A stretch of DNA of 64,000 bases from Anagrus nilaparvatae (Eukaryota > Arthropoda > Insecta > Hymenoptera > Mymaridae), in contig JAKSXM010000132.1 of NCBI GenBank assembly GCA_022575985.1, positions 620,001-684,000 of the forward strand. Reading direction: 5' to 3'. Position 1 is the first letter of the stretch, and each line of letters starts with the position of its first letter. The translations under genes were made by a program, and so were the position numbers. Of the stretch, positions 10,560 through 22,029 are shown one piece after another. The notes under the pieces were generated by a model, which did no database searches, had not been told where the DNA came from, and saw only the letters and a program-made list of their open reading frames with translations.

Positions 10560-12508
10560 CACAGTAAAAAATAATGCACACAATATTACTACCGTGTAGT
10601 AATTTTACTACAGTTTAGTAATATTACTACAGAAATAGTAATTTTACTACAAATTGTAGTAATATTACTACTAGTAGTAATTTTACTATTTCGTAGTACT
10701 ATTACTACAAGTATAGTAATATTACTACAAGTGTAGTAAAATTACTACAATTTGTAGTAAAAAAAATTTATTTTTTTTCCAGCCAGATACGACTAAATAA
10801 AGCTTTAGGAGGTCATTTATGTTTGTAATACACAATATTAACTCTTATTTTTCGTTTTTAATATTATAAGCATACTCTACCTGCGTCTATATTCAGCAAC
10901 AATAATGAAATAATAACTAAAAAGAGGAGACCGGAACATTTGGATAGCCAAATTACAATCTATGCTTCTAAACCACTTTAACCGCCTAGGCAGCCAAAAC
11001 GTGCCACCTTATTGCTACCCCTATTTACCTCAATTTTCAATCCCTAGATGAAATTTCATGATTTTTTGACTTCATATTAGAAATTAGAAACTTTAAGAAA
11101 CTCTCGATACTGATTAAAAAAAAAGAAAAGATTATTATTTTACGAATAATAAAAACTTACATCAAGTGGCACATTTTTACCACCTGGGCGGTAATGGGTT
11201 ATAATGTTGAAAAAATACCAAAGATACCCTCCGTTTATTCCAATGCGCTTTCTGGGATTAAAAACGCAGGGCTCAATGTTATAAAATTGGGTTTTTTCGA
11301 TAATTTCCATACAACACTGTAACCTTGCAAATTAACCAAAATAATTCCAGTTGCTTTTATTTTTTCCGTATGAGTACCATCTTTTAATTCCCGTCAGCCG
11401 CAATGTTCCGTCACCTATTCTCTCATCGCTATAGTCAATAAACCAAATGCCCATTTTCGGACCCAAATGACCAATTTTTAAAAATGCTGCAAAAATTTTA
11501 ATTTTCAATTAAAATAGGTATTTTAGGTCTCAAAAATTTTTTATTAGCTTTAAGTTTTCAAAAATTTTTTACTCGATTCTTTTTTATTACTTATTTAGCA
11601 GATATGATAATTTAAATACAGAGTCTCAATTTAAAGTTTTTTAAAAAAATCATATTTTATCACTAACTTTGTGGAATCATATTTCGGAAACTTTGAAAGC
11701 CAAAAGAACGAGTAAGAAAATTTTGGAAACTTGGAACTTGTACAAAATTTTTCAGACCTACAAGACTTATTTTCATTGAAAATCACAGTTTTAGCAGCAA
11801 TTTAAAAATTGGTCATTTGGGTCCGAAAATGGGCATTTGGTTTATTGACTATAGCGATGAGAGAATAGGTGATGGAACATTGCGGCTGACGAGAATTAAA
11901 AGATGGTACTCATACTTATATCTCAAAAATGAGATGAATCGGAAGTATTTTAGCTAATTTGCAAGGTTACAGTGTTTTATGGAAGTTATCGAAAAACCCC
12001 AATTTTATAACATTGAGCCCTGCGTTTTTAATCCTAGAAGGCGCATTAGAATAAACAGAGGGTATCTTTGGTGTTTTTTCAACATATTGAAGTGATTCAG
12101 AAGTATAGATTGTAATTTGGCTATCCAAATGTTCCGGTCTCCTCTTTTTAGTTATTATTTCATTATTGTTGCTGAATATAGACGCAGGTAGAGTATGCTT
12201 GTAATATTAAAAACGAAAAATAAGAGTTAATATTGTGTATTACAAACATTAATGACCTCCTAAAGCTTTATTTAGTCGTATCTGGCTGGAAAAAAAATAA
12301 ATTTTTTTTACTACAAATTGTAGTAATTTTACTACACTTGTAGTAATATTACTATACTTGTAGTAATAGTACTACGAAATAGTAAAATTACTACTAGTAG
12401 TAATATTACTACAATTTGTAGTAAAATTACTATTTCTGTAGTAATATTACTAAACTGTAGTAAAATTACTACACGGTAGTAATATTGTGTGCATTATTTT
12501 TTACTGTG
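10560..12508. mobile_element. 1.95-kb palindromic (foldback) DNA element with CACTA-like ends
   Basis: The ends are exact inverted copies: CACAGTAAAAAATAATGCAC at 10560 and its complement ending at 12508. Just inside each end (about 10585-10752 and 12312-12485) lies a dense field of TAGTAATATTACTAC-type units in both orientations. Further in, the arms match over several hundred bases, for example GGAGACCGGAACATTTGGAT at about 10926 against its complement near 12133. The centre is near 11534, with a non-palindromic loop of about 300 bp. Flanks read ATTG|CACAG and CTGTG|TGGAT, consistent with a 2-bp TG duplication. CAC ends, short duplications and subterminal repeat fields are features of the CMC (CACTA/Mirage/Chapaev) group, so I infer a non-autonomous member. 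No transposase is encoded. Confidence 0.8.
10985..11203. mobile_element. small secondary insertion in left arm of the 10.5-12.5 kb palindrome
   Basis: The left arm carries about 220 bp that the right arm lacks. Its edges are imperfect inverted copies: ACCGCCTAGG...CGTGCCACCTT on the left, and AAGTGGCACA...CCTGGGCGGT on the right. The arm text resumes with TGTTGAAAAAATACC, as in the right arm. The insertion therefore came after the palindrome formed. Exact edges and any TAA-type duplication are uncertain by a few bases. Confidence 0.6.
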
Positions 12509-12555
12509 TGGATAATAATTATTCAAGATAGTACTTTCATGGAATTAAATAAAGC

Positions 12556-12590
<35 letters not shown>

Positions 12591-13383
12591 TGTAGTTTAA
12601 AAAAACTTTTTCAATTTTGAGAAATAAATTTTGGAAAAATTCGGTATCAAATCCAAAAAATTGCTATAAACGAACTGTCTAAAACTAGTACTCTCATAGA
12701 AATAAATTAGGTACTCCAAAAAGAAAAAAAAAAATGTTGTTTTTTGTATTTTTTCGTGAAAAAAATTTTCAAAAAATTAAGTATCAGATTCGTGATATAG
12801 AGTAAAAACCATAGTTTCAAATATAAGTACTTTTGTATAAATAAATGAGGTATTACATCCAAATTAAAAAAAAATCAGTACCTAGAGCTTTTTTGGTGAA
12901 AAAATTTTTGAAAAAAAAATTAGGTCTTAATTCCATAATGGTTGTGAAATTTTACCGGTTACATACACACACACACACACGTGTACAGCCTGTTTTTAAA
13001 AATCGGTTTTTTAGCTTCCTGGGGTCTCAAAACGTGCTTATATGCCAAAAAATCAAAAATCGAAATTTGACCTATCACAATGGTTCCTTTTTGAGGAACC
13101 AAAAGATTTTTTAAAGCAATCTTGCTATATGATGGAGCTTTGTACCTTTCAAGTTACATAGCAGTCAAAATTGGAAATTTCGAGCTTTGTGCCTATGGAG
13201 ACTTTTGTTCGGAATAATGATGAAATCATTATCTTAACCTTTTTTGCGGGGTCCTTTTTAAAGAATTTTGATTTGACGTTATATTTTTAAAGTTTTAACC
13301 AGACAAAGAATTAGTTAACAAATTTAATAATTTCATTCAGTTTAAAAAATAAAAAAAAAATTCAAGAAAATAAAATTTGTAGA
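12509..13383. other. intergenic, simple-sequence tracts
   Basis: Contains a run of about 30 A near 12558, an (AC)n tract near 12964, and related non-coding phrases about a GGAGCTTTGTACCTTTCAAG-like segment (13133) that echo text near 9860-9900. No gene is supported. Confidence 0.4.
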
Positions 13384-13570
13384 CTGAAAAACAAACCCGT
13401 TTACCCATACCGGACTTTTTGTTTGCGGCTTGAGGAATTTTATTTGCTTGGTCAAACAATTACAAATTATTTGAAATTTTTTTTAAATTTTCAATCGTTT
13501 CAGCAAGAAAATAAAATTCTGATACCCATAAACAAAAAGTCCGCTAGCGGCAAACGGATTTTTTTTTCAG
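13384..13570. repeat. 187-bp hairpin element (MITE-like)
   Basis: CTGAAAAACAAACCCGTTTA at the left pairs with the complement AACGGATTTTTTTTTCAG at the right. Inside, GGACTTTTTGTTTGCGG pairs with the segment around ACAAAAAGTCCGCTAGCGGC. The arms are about 55-60 bp around an AT-rich loop. It looks like a small miniature inverted-repeat element; no target duplication was identified. Confidence 0.6.
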
Positions 13571-15460
13571 CGTACCTCTGTAGTTAAAAATCTAAAAAAA
13601 CATAATAAAAAGAGTGTATAGAAAAAATTGTGCCAAAACTGAACCTAATAAAAAATTCATCCTGCCAAGCAAATAATTAAAATTTTCTTACCTGGAATCA
13701 CCCATATCCCCAAACAATCTTGATTACTTCTACAAGTATATCATGTTAACATTTATTGATTATTATAAATAGAGTAAATAGAAATCAGAAAAAAAATTAC
13801 AATGATGATGAATAAAAATATATAAAATATGATTGATTATTTAAATTGCAGCGGTGAAAGTTGGAGAAAAAAAATTGAAAAATTATGCTAAAATTTATAT
13901 TAATGATTATTTACTTTTACAATTAACTATTAATTAAACCTTGAAAACACAAATAAATAAATTTTTCTCATACATTAAATTTATTAGTTAAATTATATAG
14001 ACTGCAAAACTCTTTTTAAAACTATCATCGTGTACCGGGAGTGGCTGCTGCTGCTTCTTCTTCTTCGCTGCTTATTTTCTCAACAAGTTGATTGTCTATC
14101 GGCTACCAATATAGGTATATACTATTTATACATTCTTTAAGGTTCGTTCAACCCTTTTTTTATATAAAAAGATGATTTTTTCTTTTTAATTTGCCTATTT
14201 CCTCTGAATTTTCATCGAGTAACCTGCAATTGGATCGAAAAAGTGTCGTTATTAAGATAATTAGCCAGTGTTAAAAAAATGACTTAATTGTAGATACTTA
14301 GAAAAAGATTTTATTTTTTATGATTAACCGACAAAAAAATTGAATTATCTCTTTATTATTATTTATAATTTAATGAGACTTTTTTGAAAATAAAAAAAAA
14401 TATTGAAAGTTTAAGTGAAAGTGATTTAATTACTAATTATTATTTAGACCTAGACTCACTTTCATTAAAAAAAACAGATCCTAAAATATAATTTTCAATG
14501 CATAAATATTTTTCTATACTATCTTGTACAAACAATCATAATAAATTTATTTTTTCAAGTGTTGGTTCATCTCTCGAGCGTGTAAAGTAGTCCAATGAGA
14601 CTCGGAGAGTAAAAATTTTTACTCGCTAAAAGAATAAAATTTCGTTTTCATTTTATGCAAAAGATAAAAAAGGGGTCAATTTAGCGATTTTTATTTTTAC
14701 TTTTTCCAAAAATATATCGAAACCAAAGTTTTTATGCAATTTATACGAATGCAGCATCATCTGCCTTTTTTCTCTTTAAATTTACAATCCTCTCTGATCA
14801 CTAACCGCAACGACCTCGCATTCATCGACATACGGTTTTTCTTTATTTTTTATAAAAAAATTGCATGTATTTTTATAAATATATTTTTCTCTCTTTAAAA
14901 AAAACGCATCCACAAATTGTCAGGAGTCTAAGTTACCACGGGGATTCCCCACTTAATATTCCTCCTGTTCCTTTCTCTACATACACGCTCCCCTTTCTCT
15001 ACTTTACCCACAGATTTCAAATAAAAACGAGAGAGAGAGAAAAGAGATGAAAATAATAATAATGTAAAGTTGAAAACCACCACCCATCACTGAACAAGTG
15101 CCAAGCCAACGACTTTTGGGGCGTACATTTGCAGTCTTGCAGAATAAACCGTACGGAACGGACGTTTACCTCGTGTACTTTTTTAAAAAATATAGTACAT
15201 TAAAAAATATCGTTTACGCAGGTTCCTAATTCGCGAATTTTTTTTATAAAAAATTAAAGTGTTTTTATTTGGTGATATTTTTGTGAACTAGTGAAAGTTT
15301 TTGACATACACAGAAATTGAAATTAAAAAATTCATGCAAAAAAAAATTAAATACTAAACACGTGCATTGTAAAAAATTAAGGGTGATAAAACAAGGAAGT
15401 GAAAAGTATTAATACATGTAAAAGAAAGGAGTGACAACCCCTCATACATGGAACCACCCC
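13571..15460 (+). promoter_or_regulatory. possible promoter and 5' UTR region of the harmonin-like gene
   Basis: From about 14550 to 15180 the sequence is richer in CG dinucleotides than its surroundings (CTCGAGCG, CCGTACGGAACGGACG, CCTCGTGTAC) and carries a CCAAT at 14591. It lies just upstream of a candidate first coding exon. The 61-residue frame at 14865-15050 has no domain. The regulatory role is inference from composition and position only. Confidence 0.25.
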
Positions 15461-15498
15461 ATGGATAGTAAAATGTCAATTTCAGCTTTAGTGCACCG
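15461..15498 (+). CDS. candidate first coding exon of the harmonin-like gene
   Basis: ATG GAT AGT AAA ATG TCA... encodes MDSKMSISALVH and then two bases (CG) before a GTAAAA donor. The downstream exon at 56317 begins with one leftover base (G) before its first full codon. The two would join in frame as CG|G (Arg), giving ...ALVHRASGSSTSS. The second ATG (15473) has the better context (A at -3). A tiny upstream ORF (ATG at 15448, 6 codons) precedes it. Phase agreement has a one-in-three chance of being coincidence, and other exons could lie between. A transcript would settle it. Confidence 0.3.
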
Positions 15499-17667
15499 GT
15501 AAAATTATATTATTATATTTGAAAAAAAAATTCAAAAAACTGCGTTTGATCGATAATAAGCCGGTTAGTATGTAAAATACAAACAATCCCTTATAAAATA
15601 AACATAAGCTTTTGTTAATATAAATTTAAATAGTTTAAATTCTAAGAATTATATACCTATTCTTGGAAATTTATATTAAAAGGGGGTGATTTAAAATTGA
15701 GATAAACTACAATTTTTCGTTTGTGTTGTACCTACACTTTTCGCCGAATATACAATAAACGCATATACACAGCCATTTTCTGAAAATTGGGTGTGTTTCT
15801 GATATTTTTGAAAAATTGACGCTTCAAAGTGTCATTCACATTTTAATTATTTTAATCTTTAAATAGATAATTAAAAAATCCTTTATCATAAAAATAATTC
15901 AAGAGGGGTTTTAATAAAATTTTTAAGATAAAAAATAAGTTTTATATGTGTCAAGTATCTTCTTCCGTAAGTATTAGTAGCTAGGTAGGTACCTTACTTA
16001 CACACATTGTACTTGAATATTATAAAGAAGAGAGCTTTTTATATGAAGTTTTGCCTTGTTGAAAATTTTTCACGTTGGATAATATTAGTGTTTTTTTTGT
16101 ATGAAAAAACTAAAATGAGCTGCTTGAAGGAAATGAAAATTACAATACAAGAGTAGGGTGCGTTGACTTGACATTATCTATCTCTACATAAAAGAAGCTT
16201 AAAAGCAGGGTCAGCAGGTTTAGGTACACTGTGTATATAAAGCGCGTCCCACAAATACGATCGATAAAAACCTCCCGCATTTTATACAAACACACACACA
16301 CACGCATATACCAAAGGGAAGAATTTTATCTTCATTTTTGTTTAAAAATACTTTTTTATTAAGAAATAATATAATTAATAATTTATGTAATCAAGATATT
16401 TATTGAAAAATATGTGGAAATTGTTGCTATGAGAGTATAGGTGTATCTTTATCTGAAGTAAACAATCCGAAAATCTTTAAAGTACCTATACTTTGAATTT
16501 TTTACTTCTATATAAGGAATAAGATTTTTATTATTACCTTTTAAGTGTTTTTTTCTTTTTTTAAAGAAAATTTTTTTACTTTGAATATCTGTATATTGAG
16601 TAAAGGCAGTAATTTAGTGTCTTGTGCGCAGAATCATAGTTTTTTTTGAAAATAATTTATACCTATCTTGTGCTTTTAAAAATTTAGATGGATGAATTTT
16701 TTATTTTTTGACAGATGTTTTAAGAAGGAAAAATTGGCTATGATTAGAAGTTACAATTAGGTCAAGTTTGAAAAAAAAATATTTTTTTAAAAATTATAAA
16801 AAAATCAACGTTTTTCCTTGAACCTGCCGCTCATATCCTATATTATACTATAGACAGCCATTGACCGCCACACGTTTTAATATTTTCTATACACTTCTAG
16901 TCTCGCAATTTACTTACCTGTTTTATTTTTCTGATAAATTTTATTTTTTTATCTTCTCTCTCGTATCACGCGTAATCGTAGACTTCCTTTTTATTATGAA
17001 GATGATTTTATAAGTAGTAGGTACTTGTATTTAAAGAAAAGACGAGAAAAAGTACTTATTTTCTAGTTTTTCCTCTCTGTGTTTTAATAATAATAATAAT
17101 GATGGTTGAAAAACAAAAAAAGTTTTATCTGTATGTGTGGGTAACGTTGAATTTTTATCTTATGGGTATTATTGATTTTCTTTGAAAGTCATAGTGTGTA
17201 GGGGCATTTTGCCAAAACAAAATATCGTATATTGTTTCTCCGTATCCCTTTTTTGTTATTTTGTACAAGGTAGAAAAATCAACCCCTGTTGTTCAGAAAT
17301 TGTTATGTAAGAATGTTTTTCAAAGAATTTTTTAATACATATTTTACTGCTGAATTTTCAGTGCATTTTCAAGAATTTTCCAAAAAAAATTTCTATGAAT
17401 TAATCAGAAAACATTCTGGAATCTTTGAAAAATTTGGGTGCTTTTTGGGAAAGTTCCTAGTTGCTATAAAATTTATTTTTCGCAAAGAATATTCAAAATA
17501 TCGATTTCATCAAATTCTTCGGAAAATACGTTTGATAAGATTTTAATCCTTAGTTCGATTCTTAGTGCATTTCAATTAGCTTCTTATGTAGTTCATAATT
17601 AACCACCATATTTTTATCATGCAGAAAGTTTTTCTGGCTCATTATGTTAATTTCCAACAATTTTACC
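15499..17667. other. putative first intron, nothing identified
   Basis: AT-rich sequence with (CA)n near 16291 and a (TAA)n tract near 17085. The 85-residue frame at 17289-17546 is Phe/Lys-rich with no recognisable domain and is flanked by no exon signals; I leave it uncalled. Confidence 0.4.
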
Positions 17668-18362
17668 TTTACTCCAGTCAAATGGCGGTTTAGGGTGTTT
17701 AGATACTGGCCGTCATGAGATCTACTCTACTATAGATTTGTTGAGTCGCTAATTACGAAAATCGGGATACTTTCCGGGAGATGTTTGCGGAACATCCTCA
17801 AATTTGCAAAAACCCCCAAAAAGAAATATTTTATGTATTCGCATTTTGAGTCTATAGATTTAGCCCGTTTGAATTTTTTGGGTCACTGATCACGAATTTG
17901 GGGGATTTTTAGATTTTTTAATGAAAATATTTCACCCTTAAATTATCAAAAAAAATTTATGATAATTTTAAAATAAGTTTAAAAAAACTAAAAAATGCAT
18001 GAATGTAGCAAAAACTCTCTTTTTTTGAGACAAATTTATTAATTTAAGCGAATTTAAGGGTAAAATATTAATGTTTTATAAAAAGGTCCTCGAAATAACT
18101 GATCAGCGACCAAAAAAACTTACATGGATCAAATGTAGACACTCAAAAAGCGAAAATAGAAAATATACCTTATAGGGTTAATTTTTGCTAATTTATGGCT
18201 GAAATATTAATATTTTATAAAAAAGTATACAAAACTCTTAATAAACGACCTAAAAACTGACACGGGCTAAATCTGAACACTCAAAATGCGAATACGTAAA
18301 AACTACCCGTTTTTGGGGGTAGTTTTTGCGAATTTAAAGGCGTTCCGCAAATACCTCGAGGT
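17668..18362. repeat. foldback copy of the ACTCCAGTC family
   Basis: Starts TTTACTCCAGTCAAATGG at 17668. The left half carries GAGTCGCTAATTACGAAAAT and CGCATTTTGAGTCTA; the right half carries their inverted counterparts (ACACTCAAAATGCGAAT near 18277, GTTCCGCAAA near 18340 against TTTGCGGAAC near 17787). The centre is about 18000. Unit organisation is as in the copies at 9075 and 26983 but more diverged. No coding sequence. Confidence 0.65.
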
Positions 18363-21300
18363 ACTTGAATTTATGGATATCGATTCAAACAAGGATTCAA
18401 ATATTTAAGTTAACAACTATAACGAAAATTACAATTACACAATTACGTGAATGCAAAGCATTTTGTAAAAACGTTGTGTGTATACTGGTAGAGAAGTTTT
18501 TTTTGCGGTTGATAATAATGATAATTTATAATGTTCTCTCGAATTTTCTAATGTTGAAGAACCAAATGCGAGACCAAATGATAAAGTTTATGAAAAATTA
18601 AAATTTAATTTACATATTTGATCGCATATTTGGCATTTAAATCAGGATTTAAATAGTTTTCGTTTTACCGAGTGTTTTACAGATAAATTTTATTCAATGT
18701 TATAGATTACTTGGCTTGAATTTTTCTTGGGTTGCTTGAAAGTTTAAGCAAATTGCATTTTTACTAACGCTAAATTTCTGCTTGCGAATTTTGAAAATCC
18801 AAACAAAATTCCATCGGAGCAACTTGACAACGATAGTAATAAATTTGCATGCAATGTGCAAGTACAACCAAAGTACAACAAGCGCAAAATATAATAGCAT
18901 ATCTGAAGGTAAGGAATTATAGTTACGTGTTGCATTTAACTGTAATAGCATATCGTGCAAAAGCTAGTTCGTTTTTTAAAAGACTGGAAATACTGCATAC
19001 AATTTACTGTCATTTTGTCTAGAAACTATAAATAATTCAGAATATGCTATTAGGTTGCTATTATATTGAAAATTTAAACGGCTATTAGCATTTTGACTGA
19101 TGGCTTGCAGAGCAATGATCGTAGACAGAAGATTGACGGTAGAATATCACAATTTGTAAAAGCTTTTAAGATGGCAGGATTATTTCTAAAATATAGAACA
19201 TTAAATTCAGCCAAAAAAATATTAGCCAAAGTTTCGTTAGAACCTCTCTACACTTTGCGAAAAGTCAATAAAAAATTACCCTAAGTGCTAGTGTAGCTAA
19301 ATAATCCTAGCATTGATATATAGCTTTGTTACCTTGGATCACCTTTGTCTATATCAAAATTTTACCCATAAAACTGTAGAGAGGTTTCTATAGTTTCACT
19401 GTTAAACCAAGAGCTGTATTCAGCAGTGTATTTAGGGCATTTTTCTCTTTAAACAAACAATTTTTTATTTTCAACCCAATTTCTCAAAAAACTTTTTTAT
19501 CAAATAACACATTGTACAATTTGCCTTCTTGAATATTCCAACTCCCCTCGTTAGTAAAGTTTCGACATGGGGTAATAACCTATTCCTATACATACAAGTA
19601 TACTAAAAAGCTTCTCGAATCAGAAAATACAATATATACACAATAAAATTCTTGATAAAATTTATGTCAGACAGACACACACCGGGTTCTTATGTATTCC
19701 AGACACTTCTTATATTTGAGGGTAAAATTTTAATAATTTCATCAAAATAAGAGGGTTGGCTATTTCTAGTTTACTATTCATATATGTTTGTATAAAATGA
19801 ATTATTATTATTATAACACATGTCAAAAAAATTCAAATAATTTATAATGTATAATAATTGACGCAATAAAAAATAACTCTTTACTTTACGTGATGTATTC
19901 ACTAGTTATGTGTTTTTTAATAGATTAAAAAATTATTTATACTTAATGTGTCATTTAAAATTAATATCAAAATATTTAAAAATTATTTAAATTAATAAAA
20001 TATCGTGCAGAGATTATAAATTATATTATCCAAGAAAAATTTTTTAATTAAATATAAAAAATGAAATTTTTTATAAAAAAAAATGGTAAATAAAAAATTA
20101 TAATAAAATTTATAACAAAAAACGAACACACACACAGAGAGACAGGACATGCTAAAAAATCACTGAACCGAAATAATTACTTACAAATGTTGGTATATTA
20201 TATTCAGAGAGAAAGTAATTTTATAATTACGAACGAAGAATTGGGTATATATAAAATATTTTATGTGTGTACTGTTTAAATATGTAATTTACATAAGTAT
20301 CAATTAATAAATATTAAATTTTATCAGAAAGTATTTTCTCTTTGCTTTTATTTTTTTTTTTTTTAGCATACGATAAATTATAAAGTGTCTGACACCTAAA
20401 TCTGAGGTATATTAGAGTTTTCGTTAAATGGCATGAATGATTTTGTGGAACATTGGTTTAATTCATAAATGCCTGATTGACCATTCTTGGACACCTTCAT
20501 TAAGGGTCTATATCGCCTTTTCTCCCTTTTCTAGGATTGACTTGGTAAGAACGACCCAAATTACCTATTAGAGAACATTTTAAGGCCAAAATTTTGATTT
20601 TTTGACATCGAAATTTATCCGCCCAAGAATGGCCAATTAGGCGCTAATGGATCAACCAAATATTTTAGATGTCTACAAATTTAGCAAGTGGTTCAGTTAT
20701 TAAAAATCATTTGAAATCTATAAAAAAGATTCTTGCAAGCTCGTTGCAAGCTTTTACTTAAAATATAAAATAAAATAATAAAACGATCACTCTAATACAA
20801 CAAACTTTACAATAAATAAATCGTTGAGTTACGCATTTGAACATAATCAAAGAACAGTATATTAAATAAATATGAACATTTTTTTAAAGCTAAAATTGTA
20901 AAAAAAGCACCGTTATTACAAAATAAACTGAAAATAAATCATTGTGTCCACCATTTTCTCTAATAACATAGTAGTAAAAATCATTTTAAAAAGCTTCCTG
21001 TATCAAAGTTACTTTGGAAAAAATCTATATAAAATCCAAGTTTAAATTTATTTTAATGATCTTGATTATTATTTTATCGAGAAAGAAGAAAAGAAAAGAG
21101 TATATAATACACATTTTATTATATCCTCCCTTTTATATATAGACTATTATAACGGAAAACAAATATAAAATTGACCGTTATATATATAATGATTTTCATA
21201 TTGGCTATTTTTATAAATTAACCAAAAAAAAAAATTTCTTAAAAAAGCAACAACGTGTGTGTCTGTAATTTATCTATGTCCTCTTATTATGTAATAGTAT

Positions 21301-22029
21301 AGAGTAATAACCACTCCCCATCATGTAGTAATTTTTGTAACCAATTGTTCTTCTACTTTTTTTTCAAGTTCACTTCGATATTATTTATATATAATAGACT
21401 TTAGAGTCTATGTTATTATTTGTTATTAAGGAAGATTAAAAAAAATTTTTTTTTAAACACAATACAATAAATATTTGTCTTAGGATGGATTGTTTTATTT
21501 TTTTTACTTTAGGGGATTAGTTGGTGAAATTTATGGGACAGTTTAAGGCAAGAAATGTAGTATTTGTCTATTGGTTTAAATTTTGGATTTGGGTCAGAGA
21601 TATCAAAGATTATAAAATTCAATAACATGTGATTGAAACTTTTCTATGGACAGAATCTAAAGAACATTATTTCTTGATTATCTACATTTTAAACATTGCA
21701 TGATATAAGTTGTCATTGTCAGGTTGCTCTACTTGAACTTTTTTTTATCTAGAATTTGCTTTAATTTTCAACTTTATTTATTTGAATACATATTCAACAT
21801 TTTAATTCCATCAAAATTATGTTCTTTCAAATTAAAAATTTAAATTTAAATTTTTTTAGAAATTACGAGATTAAAAATTTTTTTTGTTTTGTTTTTAAAC
21901 GTACAAGGTTGTACAAAAAGTATTTTAAGTTGCTAACACAACAATAAAGTCTTTAAAATAATTACAATTTTGACTAAAATAATTACAATCTAGAAGAAAG
22001 GAAAAAGTTAGGATAAAAGGTGGAGAGTT
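18363..22029. other. putative intron sequence, no gene supported
   Basis: AT-rich, with short frames of up to 86 residues on both strands that lack domains and splice context. A short repeat of the TGTCAGG family lies at 21711-21795 (listed separately). Around 20450-20690 a faint inverted similarity (TTGACCATTCTTGG against CCAAGAATGGCCAAT) hints at another decayed hairpin. Confidence 0.4.
21711..21795 (+). repeat. TGTCAGG-family short repeat, copy 1
   Basis: CATTGTCAGGTTGCTCTACT followed by TTGAACTT and GAATTTGCTTTAATTTTCAA. The same opening and the TTTGCTTTAATTT box recur at 42101, 51591 and 54718. Non-coding. Confidence 0.5.

Noticed and set aside
10585..10752. Possible CRISPR-like or regulatory array in the TAGTAATATTACTAC field
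   Set aside because: Units are overlapping palindromic words without unique spacers, mirrored at 12312-12485; this is a transposon subterminal field in a eukaryote.
20400..20700. Possible foldback around GACCATTCTTGG / CCAAGAATGG
   Set aside because: Only a short inverted match is seen; arms cannot be extended with confidence.
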